Of a stretch of DNA of 64,000 nt, positions 8,440 through 17,032 are shown piece after piece. The DNA is from Mesorhizobium loti CJ3sym. GTDB taxonomy: Bacteria > Pseudomonadota > Alphaproteobacteria > Rhizobiales > Rhizobiaceae. The notes under the pieces were generated by a model. It ran no database searches and had not been told where the DNA came from. It saw only the letters and a program-made list of their open reading frames with translations. Location: NCBI RefSeq assembly GCF_000472785.1, contig NZ_AXAL01000001.1:417087-481086 (forward strand), read 5' to 3'. The position numbers were made by a program, and so were the translations under genes. The first letter of the stretch is position 1; each line of letters opens with the position of its first letter.

Positions 8440-9867
8440 TTAACGGCCACGCCCATCATTGCGCCAGACGCCGTCATCGGCCATCAGCTCGCTCAATATG
8501 CCTTCGCGCAGGCCACGGTCGGCAACACGTAGCCGTTCCGACGGCCACACCGCGCGGATCGCTTCCAATATAGCACAACCGGCCAGCACCAGATCGGCGC
8601 GATCGGCACCGATGCAAGGGTTGGCGCAGCGCTGCTGAAAGTCCCAACCAACCAGCCTCTCAACCATGCGGTCGACGCTGTCGCGGTCCATCCACAGCCC
8701 GTCGACCCGGCGGCGATCATAGCGCTCGAGATCGAGGTGAACGCCGGCCAGTGTCGTCACCGTTCCAGAAGTGCCCAGGAGATGGAAATTCGGGCTGGCC
8801 TTGAGGTGGCTCAGCCGGTCGCGGCCGTCGAAGTTGGCCAGCCGGCCGGCGACATCGTCGACCATGGCGTTGAAGATTTCGCGCGTGACCGTGCGGCCAC
8901 CAAAGCGCTCGGCCAACGAGACGACGCCGACCGGCAACGACGTCCACGAGACGATATGGTTGGCGAGCCGCGGCGAGCGGCGCCCGGTGAGGTCGATCAA
9001 TGCGATTTCGGACGAACCGCCACCGATGTCGAACAGCACGACGCCTTGCGTGTCGCCCTCGACCAGCGATCCACAGCCGGAAACCGCCAGCCGCGCTTCG
9101 GTCTGGCGGTCGATGATCTCGAGCTTCAAGCCGGCCTCGCGCTCGACGCGTTCCAGAAATTCGACACCATTTTCGGCTGTGCGGCAGGCTTCGGTGGCGA
9201 TCAGCCTCGCCTTCCTGATCTTGCGGCTGCGCAGTTTGTCGCCACAGATCTTCAGCGCCTCGACCGCGCGGTCCATCGCCGGCTGGCCGAGCCGGCCACT
9301 GGCAGTGAGCCCCTCGCCCAGCCTGACAATGCGCGAGAAGGCATCGATGACGCGGAACTGGCCATGCCGCGTCGGCACCGCAACCAGCAGCCGGCAATTG
9401 TTGGTGCCGAGGTCGAGAGCCGCGAAGACGGGAAGCTCGTGCACCGGCGGCCGGCGGGGAGCCTGTTCAGCGCGTGGCGCTGGAGCGACGGGCGAGATCA
9501 CCGGCGCCGCTGGCTGCTTCGACTCCAAAGCCGGAATAGCCGGTTTACCTGGCGATCGATTGTCACTTGGCGATCGATTGTCCTGGGGGGCTTCGTCGCG
9601 CGCAAAAACCTTGCGCCCGCGCCTTCGCTTGCGCCGCTTCTTGGGCTTGCCCTTCTGGTGATGGCTTGCGTCGCCCACCTGCCCGTCGGCGGAGCGAGGC
9701 TCCGTCGGGCGGCGTTGCTGCCAACCGGCTGTCCCCGAGCCTGATGGCCCTGGGGAAGCGCTGGACGCGCCCACCTCCGGCGCGCCTGCGCCGGTGTCGC
9801 GGTCTTCCACTGTCGTTCCTTCCGGCGCCGCGCGAACCGATGACGGACGCAGCAGGCGCTTTGGCAT
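8440..9867 (-). CDS. ppx: Exopolyphosphatase / guanosine pentaphosphatase (Ppx/GppA)
   Basis: A 475-residue ASKHA-fold phosphatase that releases phosphate from polyphosphate chains or converts pppGpp to ppGpp. The phosphatase domain starts near residue 145 with FAALDLGTNNCRLLVA. The catalytic region ARLIATEACRTAENG and the glycine loop VLFDIGGGSSEIALID are intact. The N-terminal 140 or so residues are low complexity, with a very basic block (KGKPKKRRKRRRGRK) and an imperfect 18-bp tandem repeat (DNRSP repeated, about 9550-9588). This extension is not part of the enzyme core. The gene is coupled to rlmE downstream (stop and start abut). Confidence 0.9.
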   Translation of the reverse strand: MPKRLLRPSSVRAAPEGTTVEDRDTGAGAPEVGASSASPGPSGSGTAGWQQRRPTEPRSADGQVGDASHHQKGKPKKRRKRRRGRKVFARDEAPQDNRSPSDNRSPGKPAIPALESKQPAAPVISPVAPAPRAEQAPRRPPVHELPVFAALDLGTNNCRLLVAVPTRHGQFRVIDAFSRIVRLGEGLTASGRLGQPAMDRAVEALKICGDKLRSRKIRKARLIATEACRTAENGVEFLERVEREAGLKLEIIDRQTEARLAVSGCGSLVEGDTQGVVLFDIGGGSSEIALIDLTGRRSPRLANHIVSWTSLPVGVVSLAERFGGRTVTREIFNAMVDDVAGRLANFDGRDRLSHLKASPNFHLLGTSGTVTTLAGVHLDLERYDRRRVDGLWMDRDSVDRMVERLVGWDFQQRCANPCIGADRADLVLAGCAILEAIRAVWPSERLRVADRGLREGILSELMADDGVWRNDGRGR

Positions 9868-10149
9868 GTTTCAAGTTGCCGCCAGAGTAACAGCGCTGTG
9901 CCCGATCACCAAGAGCCGCGGCTGAATTTTGCCGGCTGCGGCGCGAAACGCCTTTTCCGCCCATCGCGCAATGTAGCCGCAAGGCTGGATTGCTAGCGCG
10001 GTGCTGGCGGAGACGATCTCCCGTCGAAACCGATGCCCTCACCGCTTGCCGGCGCCTTTGCGCCGCTTTCGGTGCGGGCGGATCATGCCGGAGGCCGTCG
10101 CGACAAGTGTTCGCGGTTGAATAGCCGGCTTCAATGAGGCATTTCTGAA

Positions 10150-11163
10150 ATGAGCGGAAGAATCCGGACAGCCGGCCTTCCCACCACCAGAAGAAAAGGA
10201 AGCGGACAGGCAACGCATGGCAGTCGGGCAATGAACTGGAGACGCTATTTCTGGCCGGTCGTCGGCATCGCCGCAGTGATCTTCTCGCTGCTGTTGCTTT
10301 GGCACGAACTGCGCGGCATTTCGCTGGACGATGTCTGGGAAGGGCTCGCCGCCATACCAACGCGCGGCTGGGTGCTGGCGGGGGTGAGTTCGGTCGTCGC
10401 CTATGCCGCGCTCGCCGGCTACGACCACATCGCGCTGCTGCATATCGGCAAGAAGGTGTCGTGGCTGTTCGTGACGCTGTGCTCCTTCACCACCTACGCG
10501 CTGTCGCACAATATTGGCGGCTCGGTGTTTTCCGGCGCCGTCATCCGCTACCGTGCCTATGGCACGCGGGGGCTGACCGGCCAGGATGTCGGCGTGCTGG
10601 TGGCGATCTGCTGGATCACCTTCGTGCTGTCGACTATCCTCGCCTCCGGCCTCGTGCTGGTGTTCGAGCCTGAGATCATCGACCGGTTTTCCGGCATCGC
10701 CCATCACGGCCTGTCGGAAGCGGCGGGGATCGCGATGCTGATCCTTGTCGCCGCTTATATTTTCGGCAGCGCGTTGCATCTGCGGCCGCTGAAAATCGCC
10801 AGCTTTCAATTGCACTATCCGGCACTGCCGATCGTTGTCAGGCAATTGCTGATCGGCCCGATCGAGCTGCTGGCGGCGGCCGCGATCATCTTCTTCGCGC
10901 TGCCCGAGGCCAACAATCCCGGCTATTTCGTCGTGCTCGGCGTCTTCCTGGTCTCGTTCTCGATCGCGCAGATCTCGCACGCACCGGGCGGGCTTGGCGT
11001 GTTCGAAGTGGTGTTCCTGGCCGGACTTTCCGACATGGCTCCGGTCGGCGTGCTGGCGGCGCTGCTGGTGTTCCGGCTGTTTTATCTGATCATCCCGTTG
11101 TTTTTGGGCCTGGGCGTGGTGCTCTTTTTTGAGCGGTCGCAGTTCAGCCGGACAGAGAGCTGA
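10150..11163 (+). CDS. YbhN/UPF0104-type (lysylphosphatidylglycerol synthase TM-like) membrane protein
   Basis: A 337-residue polytopic membrane protein of the family sharing the flippase-like domain of MprF (PF03706 type). Supporting segments are FTTYALSHNIGGSVFSGAVIRYRAY (sampled from the conserved N-GG-xxxGGxxxR-Y pattern) and the late SFSIAQISHAPGGLGVFEVVFL motif, which is the highly conserved 'H.PGGLGV.E' signature. No cytosolic aminoacyltransferase domain is present, so lipid lysylation is not supported; a lipid transport role is an inference. The first 28 residues are basic; an internal ATG before NWRRYFW is an alternative start. It is divergent from ppx. Confidence 0.85.
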   Translation: MSGRIRTAGLPTTRRKGSGQATHGSRAMNWRRYFWPVVGIAAVIFSLLLLWHELRGISLDDVWEGLAAIPTRGWVLAGVSSVVAYAALAGYDHIALLHIGKKVSWLFVTLCSFTTYALSHNIGGSVFSGAVIRYRAYGTRGLTGQDVGVLVAICWITFVLSTILASGLVLVFEPEIIDRFSGIAHHGLSEAAGIAMLILVAAYIFGSALHLRPLKIASFQLHYPALPIVVRQLLIGPIELLAAAAIIFFALPEANNPGYFVVLGVFLVSFSIAQISHAPGGLGVFEVVFLAGLSDMAPVGVLAALLVFRLFYLIIPLFLGLGVVLFFERSQFSRTES

Positions 11164-11261
11164 GGCGCGAGATTGGATTTCATGTCCGCGCCTGGGAGCA
11201 CTGCGAAGCGTCGCGTCTGAAACCGACCGACAAAACCTAGCGATTGAACCGCCAAGCAGGC

Positions 11262-11289
11262 TTGACTATTTTCCGCTGGCGGCTACAAG
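11262..11289 (+). promoter_or_regulatory. Candidate sigma-70 promoter of the truncated tRNA-Gln
   Basis: cTTGACT (from 11262) and ctACAAG (11284-11289) with a 16-bp spacer resemble the rhizobial CTTGAC-N17-CTATAT consensus typical of tRNA promoters. It sits about 55 bp upstream of the tRNA-like 5' end. Confidence 0.45.
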
Positions 11290-11343
11290 GCAGCGCTCAA
11301 GCGGCTCAGCCGCTCGGCCCGCGCGGTTCATGACCGCGCTTGC

Positions 11344-11384
11344 TGGGGAATAGGTTAACGGTAGACCCACGGACTCTGACTCCT
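11344..11384 (+). pseudogene. Truncated tRNA-Gln(CTG)
   Basis: The segment starts with a TGGGGAA acceptor strand, followed by TA, a D arm (GGT-TAACGGTAG-ACC, three pairs) and an anticodon arm whose loop CTCTGAC carries anticodon CTG at 11375-11377. This matches alphaproteobacterial tRNA-Gln(CTG) up to about 11384. After that no variable loop, GGTTCGAATCC T-arm or TTCCCCA acceptor partner follows; the DNA becomes AT-rich. It therefore looks like the 5' half of a tRNA gene whose 3' half has been replaced. A search of the window by eye found no matching 3' half. Confidence 0.6.
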
Positions 11385-11599
11385 GAGGTTCTCGTTTCTT
11401 TTCAAATAGTTACCTTCCCTATCGTTGTCTAACGCCCTTACACAAATCAATCACTTACGGCCATAAGTGTCTAACTTTTGGACCGATATTCTGCGGAATT
11501 TTGCTTCCGAGATAGCACTTCCGCGATCGCGTCATTGGGTGAGTTTTAGGGATCGACTAGCTTGCTTGTCTAAGGCGACATCAAAGGGAGGGTTGGGTT
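11385..11599. other. AT-rich junction sequence before the S1/P1 nuclease gene
   Basis: There is no convincing gene here. TGTCTAAC occurs at 11426 and 11466 and a TGTCTAAG near 11569. CACTTA/TAAGTG form a short inverted repeat at 11452-11469. Base composition drops compared with 1-11163. A strong ribosome binding site (gggagg) precedes the next ATG. Confidence 0.4.
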
Positions 11600-12541
11600 A
11601 TGCGCCGTGCATTGTTCGGGCTCGCATTCGCTGCACTGGCAACCTGGTCAACAGCCGCATCGGCGTGGTGGGATGAAGGCCACATGCAGATCGCGCTGAT
11701 GGCTTACAACAAGCTGACGGACAACGCTCGCGCCCGCGTCGATGCGTTGCTGCAAATGAACGACGACTATCCTGACTGGATCTATGGTGTCGCGGCAGAG
11801 GACCAGGGCAAGGCTGCGGTCATGCGAGCGGCCGTTTGGGCCGACGACATCAAAACCAAGCCAGGCTATATCGACGATGGCAATTCCGGCTCAGTCGCAG
11901 GTGCCGGCGACAATATCGGCTACTCCGATATGCGAAAGCACAAATACTGGCACTTCATGGACATCGGTTTTTCGACGGATGGTACACCAGTCAAACCGGC
12001 TGATCCTGTTAATGCGCTGACACAGATCAGGCTTTTCACGGCGACGTTGCCGGCAAACTCGGGAGCCACCGACGATCTGCGGTCCTACGACCTGGCCTGG
12101 TTGCTGCACCTGGTGGGCGATGTCCACCAACCTCTCCACGCCACAGCAAGATTTTCGGCGGCGCATCCCGATGGCGACCAGGGTGGTAATTTGGTTACGG
12201 TTAAACCAGCGAAGGGTGATGAGCTGAAACTCCACTTTTATTGGGATGGCATGTTCGGCGGCTATGTCACCGTAAAGGGAGCGATCACAGACCTTAAAGA
12301 CAGCGGTTTGGCGAATGCCGCCGTCGATCCGGCCAAGGCTGCCGAGGAGGATCCAGAGTTGTGGCTGAGCGAAAGCGCGGAGACAGCGAAAACATTTGCC
12401 TATGCCGAGCCGGTGATGTCCGGCGCGGGTACGGTGGAACTGACCCGAGCTTATGAGACGGCAGCTCGCGATACTGCCCGATCGCAAGCGGTATTGGCGG
12501 CGCAACGGCTGGCAAACCTCTTGAACAAAGCGTTCCCCTGA
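11600..12541 (+). CDS. Secreted S1/P1-type nuclease
   Basis: A 313-residue zinc-dependent single-strand nuclease. An N-terminal signal peptide ends at ASA, so the mature protein starts with Trp (WWDEGHMQIA). In this family the mature N-terminal Trp and the nearby His coordinate zinc. The central zinc motif HLVGDVHQPLHA, followed by DQGGN, is intact. It is expected in the periplasm or outside the cell, degrading single-stranded DNA or RNA and releasing 5' nucleotides. The gene has its own good Shine-Dalgarno and sits just beyond the truncated tRNA, so it may be part of imported DNA, although chromosomal copies also exist in rhizobia. Confidence 0.92.
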   Translation: MRRALFGLAFAALATWSTAASAWWDEGHMQIALMAYNKLTDNARARVDALLQMNDDYPDWIYGVAAEDQGKAAVMRAAVWADDIKTKPGYIDDGNSGSVAGAGDNIGYSDMRKHKYWHFMDIGFSTDGTPVKPADPVNALTQIRLFTATLPANSGATDDLRSYDLAWLLHLVGDVHQPLHATARFSAAHPDGDQGGNLVTVKPAKGDELKLHFYWDGMFGGYVTVKGAITDLKDSGLANAAVDPAKAAEEDPELWLSESAETAKTFAYAEPVMSGAGTVELTRAYETAARDTARSQAVLAAQRLANLLNKAFP

Positions 12542-12897
12542 CTGTCTCACTAACTGGCGGCCAGCAGGTTGAGCTGTCTAGGAGTTTGCGAAGTTCCGGG
12601 CGGTCCCGCACCGCGCTGTCAGCTTCCATCAGCCCACGCCGGAAGTGACTGGGTCCGCGATCACGCCATTTCCAAGTAAATTAGACCTCGCTAATTTTCA
12701 GATGCGGCGGTGACCCCAATCTCCGCCAGGTCGACGCGGGTTTCAGGCAATGCTGCACCGGCAGCCGCGTCGACCACCTTACGCTGGGTCAAGAATCTGC
12801 TATGTCTGGATGCGCGGCGGACCTGAATTCCGCTCGGCCAGCGCCGCCTTCCCTTCCCATTGAGCGTGGCGCTGGCCTTTCTTCGCCGCGGCGGCAA
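12542..12897. other. Intergenic region without a clear gene
   Basis: About 350 bp between convergent genes. On the minus strand, short stretches such as MEADSAVRDRPELRKLLDS (ending near 12570) and a tail RVDLAEIGVTAASEN (ending at 12691) read like protein fragments. Neither has a supported start and frame, so decayed coding sequence is possible but not shown. Confidence 0.3.
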
Positions 12898-13218
12898 TCA
12901 ATAATTGCCGTTGTAATAGCGGTCGTCGCAGGGCGCTGTGTAGATGTTGCCGCGGCGGTCCTGGTAGCGGCACATCTGTTCGCCGCGGGGCTGCTGCGGG
13001 GTGGTGGCCGAGCCGACGACGGCGCCAAGCAGCGCGCCGCTGGCCGCGCCGATGACCGTGCTCTTGGTGTTGCCGCCGATCGCCTGGCCGACGAGGGCGC
13101 CGCCGGCGCCGCCGAGCAAGGCACCGGTGGTGGCCCGCTGCTGGCCTTCGGTCTGCGACTGGCACCCCGCGAGTGCTGCGGTCATCATCACCGCCAGAAT
13201 AGCCTTCTTGATAATCAT
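12898..13218 (-). CDS. Glycine-zipper lipoprotein
   Basis: A 106-residue protein starting at ATG 13218, which has a good Shine-Dalgarno (aaaggag) 7 nt upstream; longer upstream reading has no support. It has a lipoprotein signal peptide with lipobox LAGC (Cys19). Glycine-zipper repeats follow (ATTGALLGGAGGALVGQAIGG and VIGAASGALLGAVVG), as in the outer-membrane SlyB/17-kDa-antigen-like 2TM zipper proteins. The C-terminus has a small Cys/Tyr-rich segment (MCRYQDRRGNIYTAPC). It probably sits in the outer membrane and contributes to envelope integrity; the exact role is unknown. Confidence 0.8.
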   Translation of the reverse strand: MIIKKAILAVMMTAALAGCQSQTEGQQRATTGALLGGAGGALVGQAIGGNTKSTVIGAASGALLGAVVGSATTPQQPRGEQMCRYQDRRGNIYTAPCDDRYYNGNY

Positions 13219-13454
13219 CACTGGAACTCCTTTGAAGCCCCGGGGACTGAACGGACGGGGGCGAACGAAGCCGATGCGGCTGCATTGCGGCGGAACGGCG
13301 GCGCGGCTTCTCACGAAGTGAGTCAGGGTTTCCCATGAGTTGAAAGCCATGGTTTCCAAAGCGCAAAGCCAGGAGCGAACGCTTCGAGTAAACTTAACTG
13401 GAATTGCCATTCGCTGACCGCTAGAATTGACCTTCGTCCGATGGTGCAAAGGCG

Positions 13455-15020
13455 ATGGGTAAGGTTGCTGCGGCACGCGAACCTCCTCAGGAGCGGCGAA
13501 GGGTTCGCGCCGCTCAATACGTACGAATGTCCACAGAGCACCAGACTTATTCCCTTGAGAATCAGAAGGATGCAATCCGCAGTTATGCCGAGGTCATGGG
13601 GTACGACATCGTCGCCACGTATGAAGACCCGGGCCGTAGCGGGCTGCACATAGAAGGCCGGCCCGGCCTGAAGAAGCTGCTGTTCGACATTGAACACGGA
13701 CTCGCCGATTACGAGACGGTCGTCGTCTACGACGTGAGCAGATGGGGCCGGTTCCAAAGCATCGATGAAAGCGCTTCCTACGAATATCGATGTCAGATGG
13801 CGGGTGTGCGGATCGAGTTTTGCGCCGAGCAATTCGCGAACGATGGCACCGTCGGGTCCGATGTGCTGAAGGCCATAAAGCGCAGCATGGCCGCGGAGTA
13901 CAGCAGGATGTTGTCACAGCGGGTCTTTTTGGGCCAAGTGAGGATGGCCCGCATGGGCTTCCACGTGGGCGGAATCCAGGGACTCGGACTAAGGCGCCTG
14001 ATGGTCGACCATTTCGGACAGCCCAAACTCATCCTCGCCCGCTATGAACACAAAAATTTCTCCACAGACCGTGTGACCATCGTACCGGGGCCACCGGAAG
14101 AGATTGCCACTGTTCGATTGATCTTTCGCCTTTTCGTCAGGTCAGGCAAAAGCGAACCTCAAATCGCAAAGTACCTGAATGACCGGGGGATCCTGAACGA
14201 CTTCGGCCGGCCTTGGAAGAGCCATGGCGTGCGCCGTGTCCTGACCAACGAGAAATATATCGGCAACAACGTCTGGAATAGACGCTGCACCAAGCTGAAA
14301 ACCAAAGTTGCGTACAATCCCCCGGACCAATGGGTCAGGGCGGACAACGCCTTTGAGCCTATTATCAGCCGCCAACTATTCGACAGAGCCCAGCAAATCT
14401 TGAAATCGCTTTATCTTCACATGAGCGATGACGAGATGCTGGCGGCCCTTCGAAACCTCTACGAACGGCATGGGAAACTGTCGGGCGATATCATCAACGC
14501 GGCGCCCGAATGCCCTTCGGCCTATCGCTATAGCGCGCATTTCGGAGGCTTGCTCGGAGCATACAAGCTGATCGGTTGCCTGCCGCCCAGAAAGTCTCAT
14601 TTCATCGAGATCGACAGGCGCGTCAGGGATATCCGCCATCGCGTTATGGAAGACCTGCTCGTTGCGGTCGACAAGGCAGGCGGTCGCGCCTCGCAGGCCC
14701 CTGAAACGGAGATCATCCGCATCAATGGCGAGTTGACGGTCGCGCTCGCAATCGCCAGGTGTCGCGTTTCGCATTGCGCCTATCCTCGCTGGTCTTCGAG
14801 GGCCGTGCGAGAGGCCAAGGCGGATATTTTCGTCTTGATCCGCATGCAGCCGGGCAATCTGCTCATTCGCGATTACCTGATCGCTCCGATGCATGAAATC
14901 GTGGGATTCAAAGGAGATTTCCATGTCAACAATGGAATGAAGCTGGACGCGTTCGTATTCCGATCGCTCGATCCGCTCGTTGCGCTGGCCGAGCGAACAT
15001 TCGTCGGGAGTGCCACATGA
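13455..15020 (+). CDS. Large serine recombinase
   Basis: A 521-residue recombinase. The N-terminal resolvase domain contains the nucleophile Ser26 in YVRMSTEHQ, then SLENQKDAI, VYDVSRWGRF and the AEYSRMLSQRVFLG helix. It is followed by a 'recombinase' DNA-binding domain (EEIATVRLIFRLFV...GKSEPQIAKYLNDRGI...VRRVLTNEKYIGNNVWN). The C-terminal 170 residues lack an obvious zinc-ribbon and coiled coil, so it belongs to the rhizobial non-canonical group. It could integrate this island or the neighbouring prophage, which shows no integrase of its own inside the window. The stop overlaps the start of the next gene (ATGA). Confidence 0.9.
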   Translation: MGKVAAAREPPQERRRVRAAQYVRMSTEHQTYSLENQKDAIRSYAEVMGYDIVATYEDPGRSGLHIEGRPGLKKLLFDIEHGLADYETVVVYDVSRWGRFQSIDESASYEYRCQMAGVRIEFCAEQFANDGTVGSDVLKAIKRSMAAEYSRMLSQRVFLGQVRMARMGFHVGGIQGLGLRRLMVDHFGQPKLILARYEHKNFSTDRVTIVPGPPEEIATVRLIFRLFVRSGKSEPQIAKYLNDRGILNDFGRPWKSHGVRRVLTNEKYIGNNVWNRRCTKLKTKVAYNPPDQWVRADNAFEPIISRQLFDRAQQILKSLYLHMSDDEMLAALRNLYERHGKLSGDIINAAPECPSAYRYSAHFGGLLGAYKLIGCLPPRKSHFIEIDRRVRDIRHRVMEDLLVAVDKAGGRASQAPETEIIRINGELTVALAIARCRVSHCAYPRWSSRAVREAKADIFVLIRMQPGNLLIRDYLIAPMHEIVGFKGDFHVNNGMKLDAFVFRSLDPLVALAERTFVGSAT

Positions 15021-15874
15021 CGGTGCGCCGCACGGTTCTAGGCCTGGAAGCCGCCGACCGCATTTTGCAGAATAACCGCACAAGGCACGCCGCGCTTTTG
15101 GAAAGGATGCAAGAGCCCAACAGGTGGTTCACCGGTCCCTGGCTGTGCAAAACCTATCAGGCTGAATGCCAGAGAACGCGGGACATGATCGCCGAAGCGA
15201 TGATCTCTCGGCATCTGCTGGAGACGATCACCGAGGTATTTGGATATCCGATCAAACAGGAATCGTTCCGTCGCCTGCTGTCGGCCGAAAGCCTGGCCTC
15301 TGTGCCGAAGGCCCTGACCAAAGGCCCCACTTTGAACCTGCTCGCGGAGAGTTCGCCGCCTAGGCCCCTGGTCATTGGAGTTTCTCCCGAGGTGATCGAG
15401 CTTTTGCAGGATTGGAATGTGCCGCCACAGGTCTTCGCGTCCTTGCGCAAGATGCTTCCGGAAAGGCAGCTCAAAGCGGCAAGGCTGATGATCGCCCTGA
15501 AGAGAGTGAGCTTCCACTACGCGCAACTCCTCGCAACGCTTACTCCGGCTTCGCAGCTGGTGGATCCCTCCAGGCCGAGGAAGAAGTTTGTCGGGGTGAC
15601 AGCCGACGAGCTGGCCATCATGGAAACTGAATTTGATGTGCTGAATGATGAATTTCTCTTCTGCGCCAGCCTTCGTGGCATCTGGGCGCTGGAGTTGATC
15701 GCGGCGAGGCTTGATCTCGACCGGATGATGGAAAACGCGCGGGTCGTCAGACACCTTGCGCGGGATTTCCCGGAGCAGCTCGCAAGGTTCCAAACGATAC
15801 TCGACACTCCAGCGGGCCAGGAAGCTTTGCCGAGCCAACCAGCAAAAACCGGACGCACGCATTTTGTCTTTTGA
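15017..15874 (+). CDS. Protein with RepB plasmid-partition C-terminal domain
   Basis: A 285-residue protein, translationally coupled to the recombinase (4-bp ATGA overlap). Residues from about 115 onward match the RepB (PF07506-type) C-terminal pattern: LRKMLPERQLKAARLMIALKRVS, then YAQLLATLTPASQLVDP, a charged linker, and a final NARVVRHLARDFPEQLARFQTIL helix. The ParB-type nuclease and HTH part of true RepB is absent, so it is not a complete partition protein. Such paired genes suggest a recombination accessory or directionality role, but that is inference. Confidence 0.7.
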   Translation: MTVRRTVLGLEAADRILQNNRTRHAALLERMQEPNRWFTGPWLCKTYQAECQRTRDMIAEAMISRHLLETITEVFGYPIKQESFRRLLSAESLASVPKALTKGPTLNLLAESSPPRPLVIGVSPEVIELLQDWNVPPQVFASLRKMLPERQLKAARLMIALKRVSFHYAQLLATLTPASQLVDPSRPRKKFVGVTADELAIMETEFDVLNDEFLFCASLRGIWALELIAARLDLDRMMENARVVRHLARDFPEQLARFQTILDTPAGQEALPSQPAKTGRTHFVF

Positions 15875-15911
15875 GGTAGCGCCTTCGGGTTGCAAGCGCT
15901 CGGCCATCACC

Positions 15912-16373
15912 TCAGCCTCTCGGGAGGCTATGTATCTCCATCCGAACCGGCCCGCCCTTGTTGCAACTCGTGCAGAAAAGAGCTCGCTCGACCGTACTGA
16001 ACAGGGCGTGCTTGCCATAGCGCCTGATCAGTCCTTCGGGCTTCACTTCGGCACGGTGCGAGCAGTTCATGCATTGGGCGCGCAGAACGTGCCAGCTACG
16101 CAGATCGCCCAGGGCAACATCCAGTCCCGGGTGAATGCTTCCGTCTATGATGGTCTGCGGTGGCAGCTTGAGCTCGCCTGGCGTAAGAACCTTCTCCATG
16201 ACGTGGCGGCTGTTGTAGTGGATTAGCAGCATGCCGGGCCGGCGCCGCATCGCAGCGTGCCAGGCAGCCATGCTGACGGCAAAATCCGACGAGCGGCTGA
16301 TGGTTTCGAGAAGCGTCTTTTCCTCCTCGCTGTCCCAAACCTCGATGCGGTAGGTGTCTTCGTTGCTGGTCAT
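15912..16373 (-). CDS. Hypothetical protein with C-terminal zinc-ribbon-like cysteines
   Basis: A 153-residue protein with no family I can name. The N-terminal half is rich in His/Met/Trp (SMAAWHAAMRRRPGMLLIHY). The C-terminal half has two CxxC knuckles, CMNC and CTSC, about 35 residues apart, consistent with a zinc ribbon. ATG 16373 overlaps the stop of the 70-residue gene upstream (ATGA), so the two form an operon. Convergent with the RepB-like gene. Confidence 0.6.
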   Translation of the reverse strand: MTSNEDTYRIEVWDSEEEKTLLETISRSSDFAVSMAAWHAAMRRRPGMLLIHYNSRHVMEKVLTPGELKLPPQTIIDGSIHPGLDVALGDLRSWHVLRAQCMNCSHRAEVKPEGLIRRYGKHALFSTVERALFCTSCNKGGPVRMEIHSLPRG

Positions 16374-16582
16374 AGTGGCCGCGCCCTGTGCCACCCGCGA
16401 GAGAAGCCGCTAGAGACCGCAGCGCGCGACAGGGCAAGCTCGCGCTCGAGCTCAGCGTTTCTGGCGAGAGCCTTCAGCAAGGCAACCACAGCGTCGCCGC
16501 CGGCCGCCTCTATTGCGCGCTGAGCAGCTCGTTCCAACTCGGACACAGCTTCGCCGTTCGGCGCGTTTTGGCGCTTTCCCAT
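16370..16582 (-). CDS. Small hypothetical helical protein
   Basis: A 70-residue protein, mostly alpha-helical by composition (SELERAAQRAIEAAGGDAVV, ALARNAELERELALSRAAV). It has no recognised family. Its stop overlaps the next gene's start in an ATGA, which supports it being real. The AT-rich gap to the right holds the presumed promoter. Confidence 0.5.
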   Translation of the reverse strand: MGKRQNAPNGEAVSELERAAQRAIEAAGGDAVVALLKALARNAELERELALSRAAVSSGFSRGWHRARPL

Positions 16583-16717
16583 TACCCTTCCTGCTCAGAT
16601 GCACGTCAGAAATAAGGAACATATTCCTCTGTCGTCAAGCGCGGACTTGACTCCATGTTCTCTTTTCGTTCACTGTCGGCGCGATAGCCACAGCGGGTAT
16701 CCGCTAGGAGAAAACCG

Positions 16718-17005
16718 ATGGTTGAGGTGCTTTACGCTGCCGAAGGAAGGCAAGGCGAATTGAGTGTCAATATCGAGCGAGGTCGTCAAGAAATCGAGAA
16801 GGCGGTCAAGAATGCCTGTAAAATCTTGAACAAGCTCACGCCAGACGGCGCTATTTATGCGGCCGGCTGGCTCATGAGCGATCTGATCGTCAGCCTCATG
16901 CCCGACGAGGAAAAGGCAAAAGAATTGTCTCGTATCGTGAATGACCAGATCGAGCGCGAATTCAAGACCGCTTACGCCAAACTGGCGCGCGGTTCTGTGA
17001 ATTAG
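16718..17005 (+). CDS. Small hypothetical protein
   Basis: A 95-residue protein with an amphipathic helical character (ERGRQEIEKAVKNACKILNKL, DEEKAKELSRIVNDQIEREF). There is a Shine-Dalgarno-like taggag 8 nt before the ATG. No recognised family. It precedes the SRAP gene by 27 bp on the same strand and is probably co-transcribed with it. Confidence 0.6.
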   Translation: MVEVLYAAEGRQGELSVNIERGRQEIEKAVKNACKILNKLTPDGAIYAAGWLMSDLIVSLMPDEEKAKELSRIVNDQIEREFKTAYAKLARGSVN

Positions 17006-17032
17006 CGGCGGGTAGCAAACCAGGGGCAAGAC

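Noticed and set aside
9540..9600. CRISPR-like repeat in ppx (GGCGATCGATTGTC twice)
   Set aside because: It is two 18-bp in-frame tandem units encoding DNRSP, without spacers or cas genes; simple coding tandem duplication.
11281..11343. Strong hairpins before the truncated tRNA (GCGCGGT...ACCGCGC) as terminator
   Set aside because: There is no T run and the position is between the tRNA-type promoter and the tRNA, so a leader hairpin is more likely than termination.
13001..13575. Longer upstream reading of the glycine-zipper lipoprotein (225 residues)
   Set aside because: Upstream codons have no signal-peptide or family support, whereas ATG 13218 has a Shine-Dalgarno and a perfect lipobox leader.
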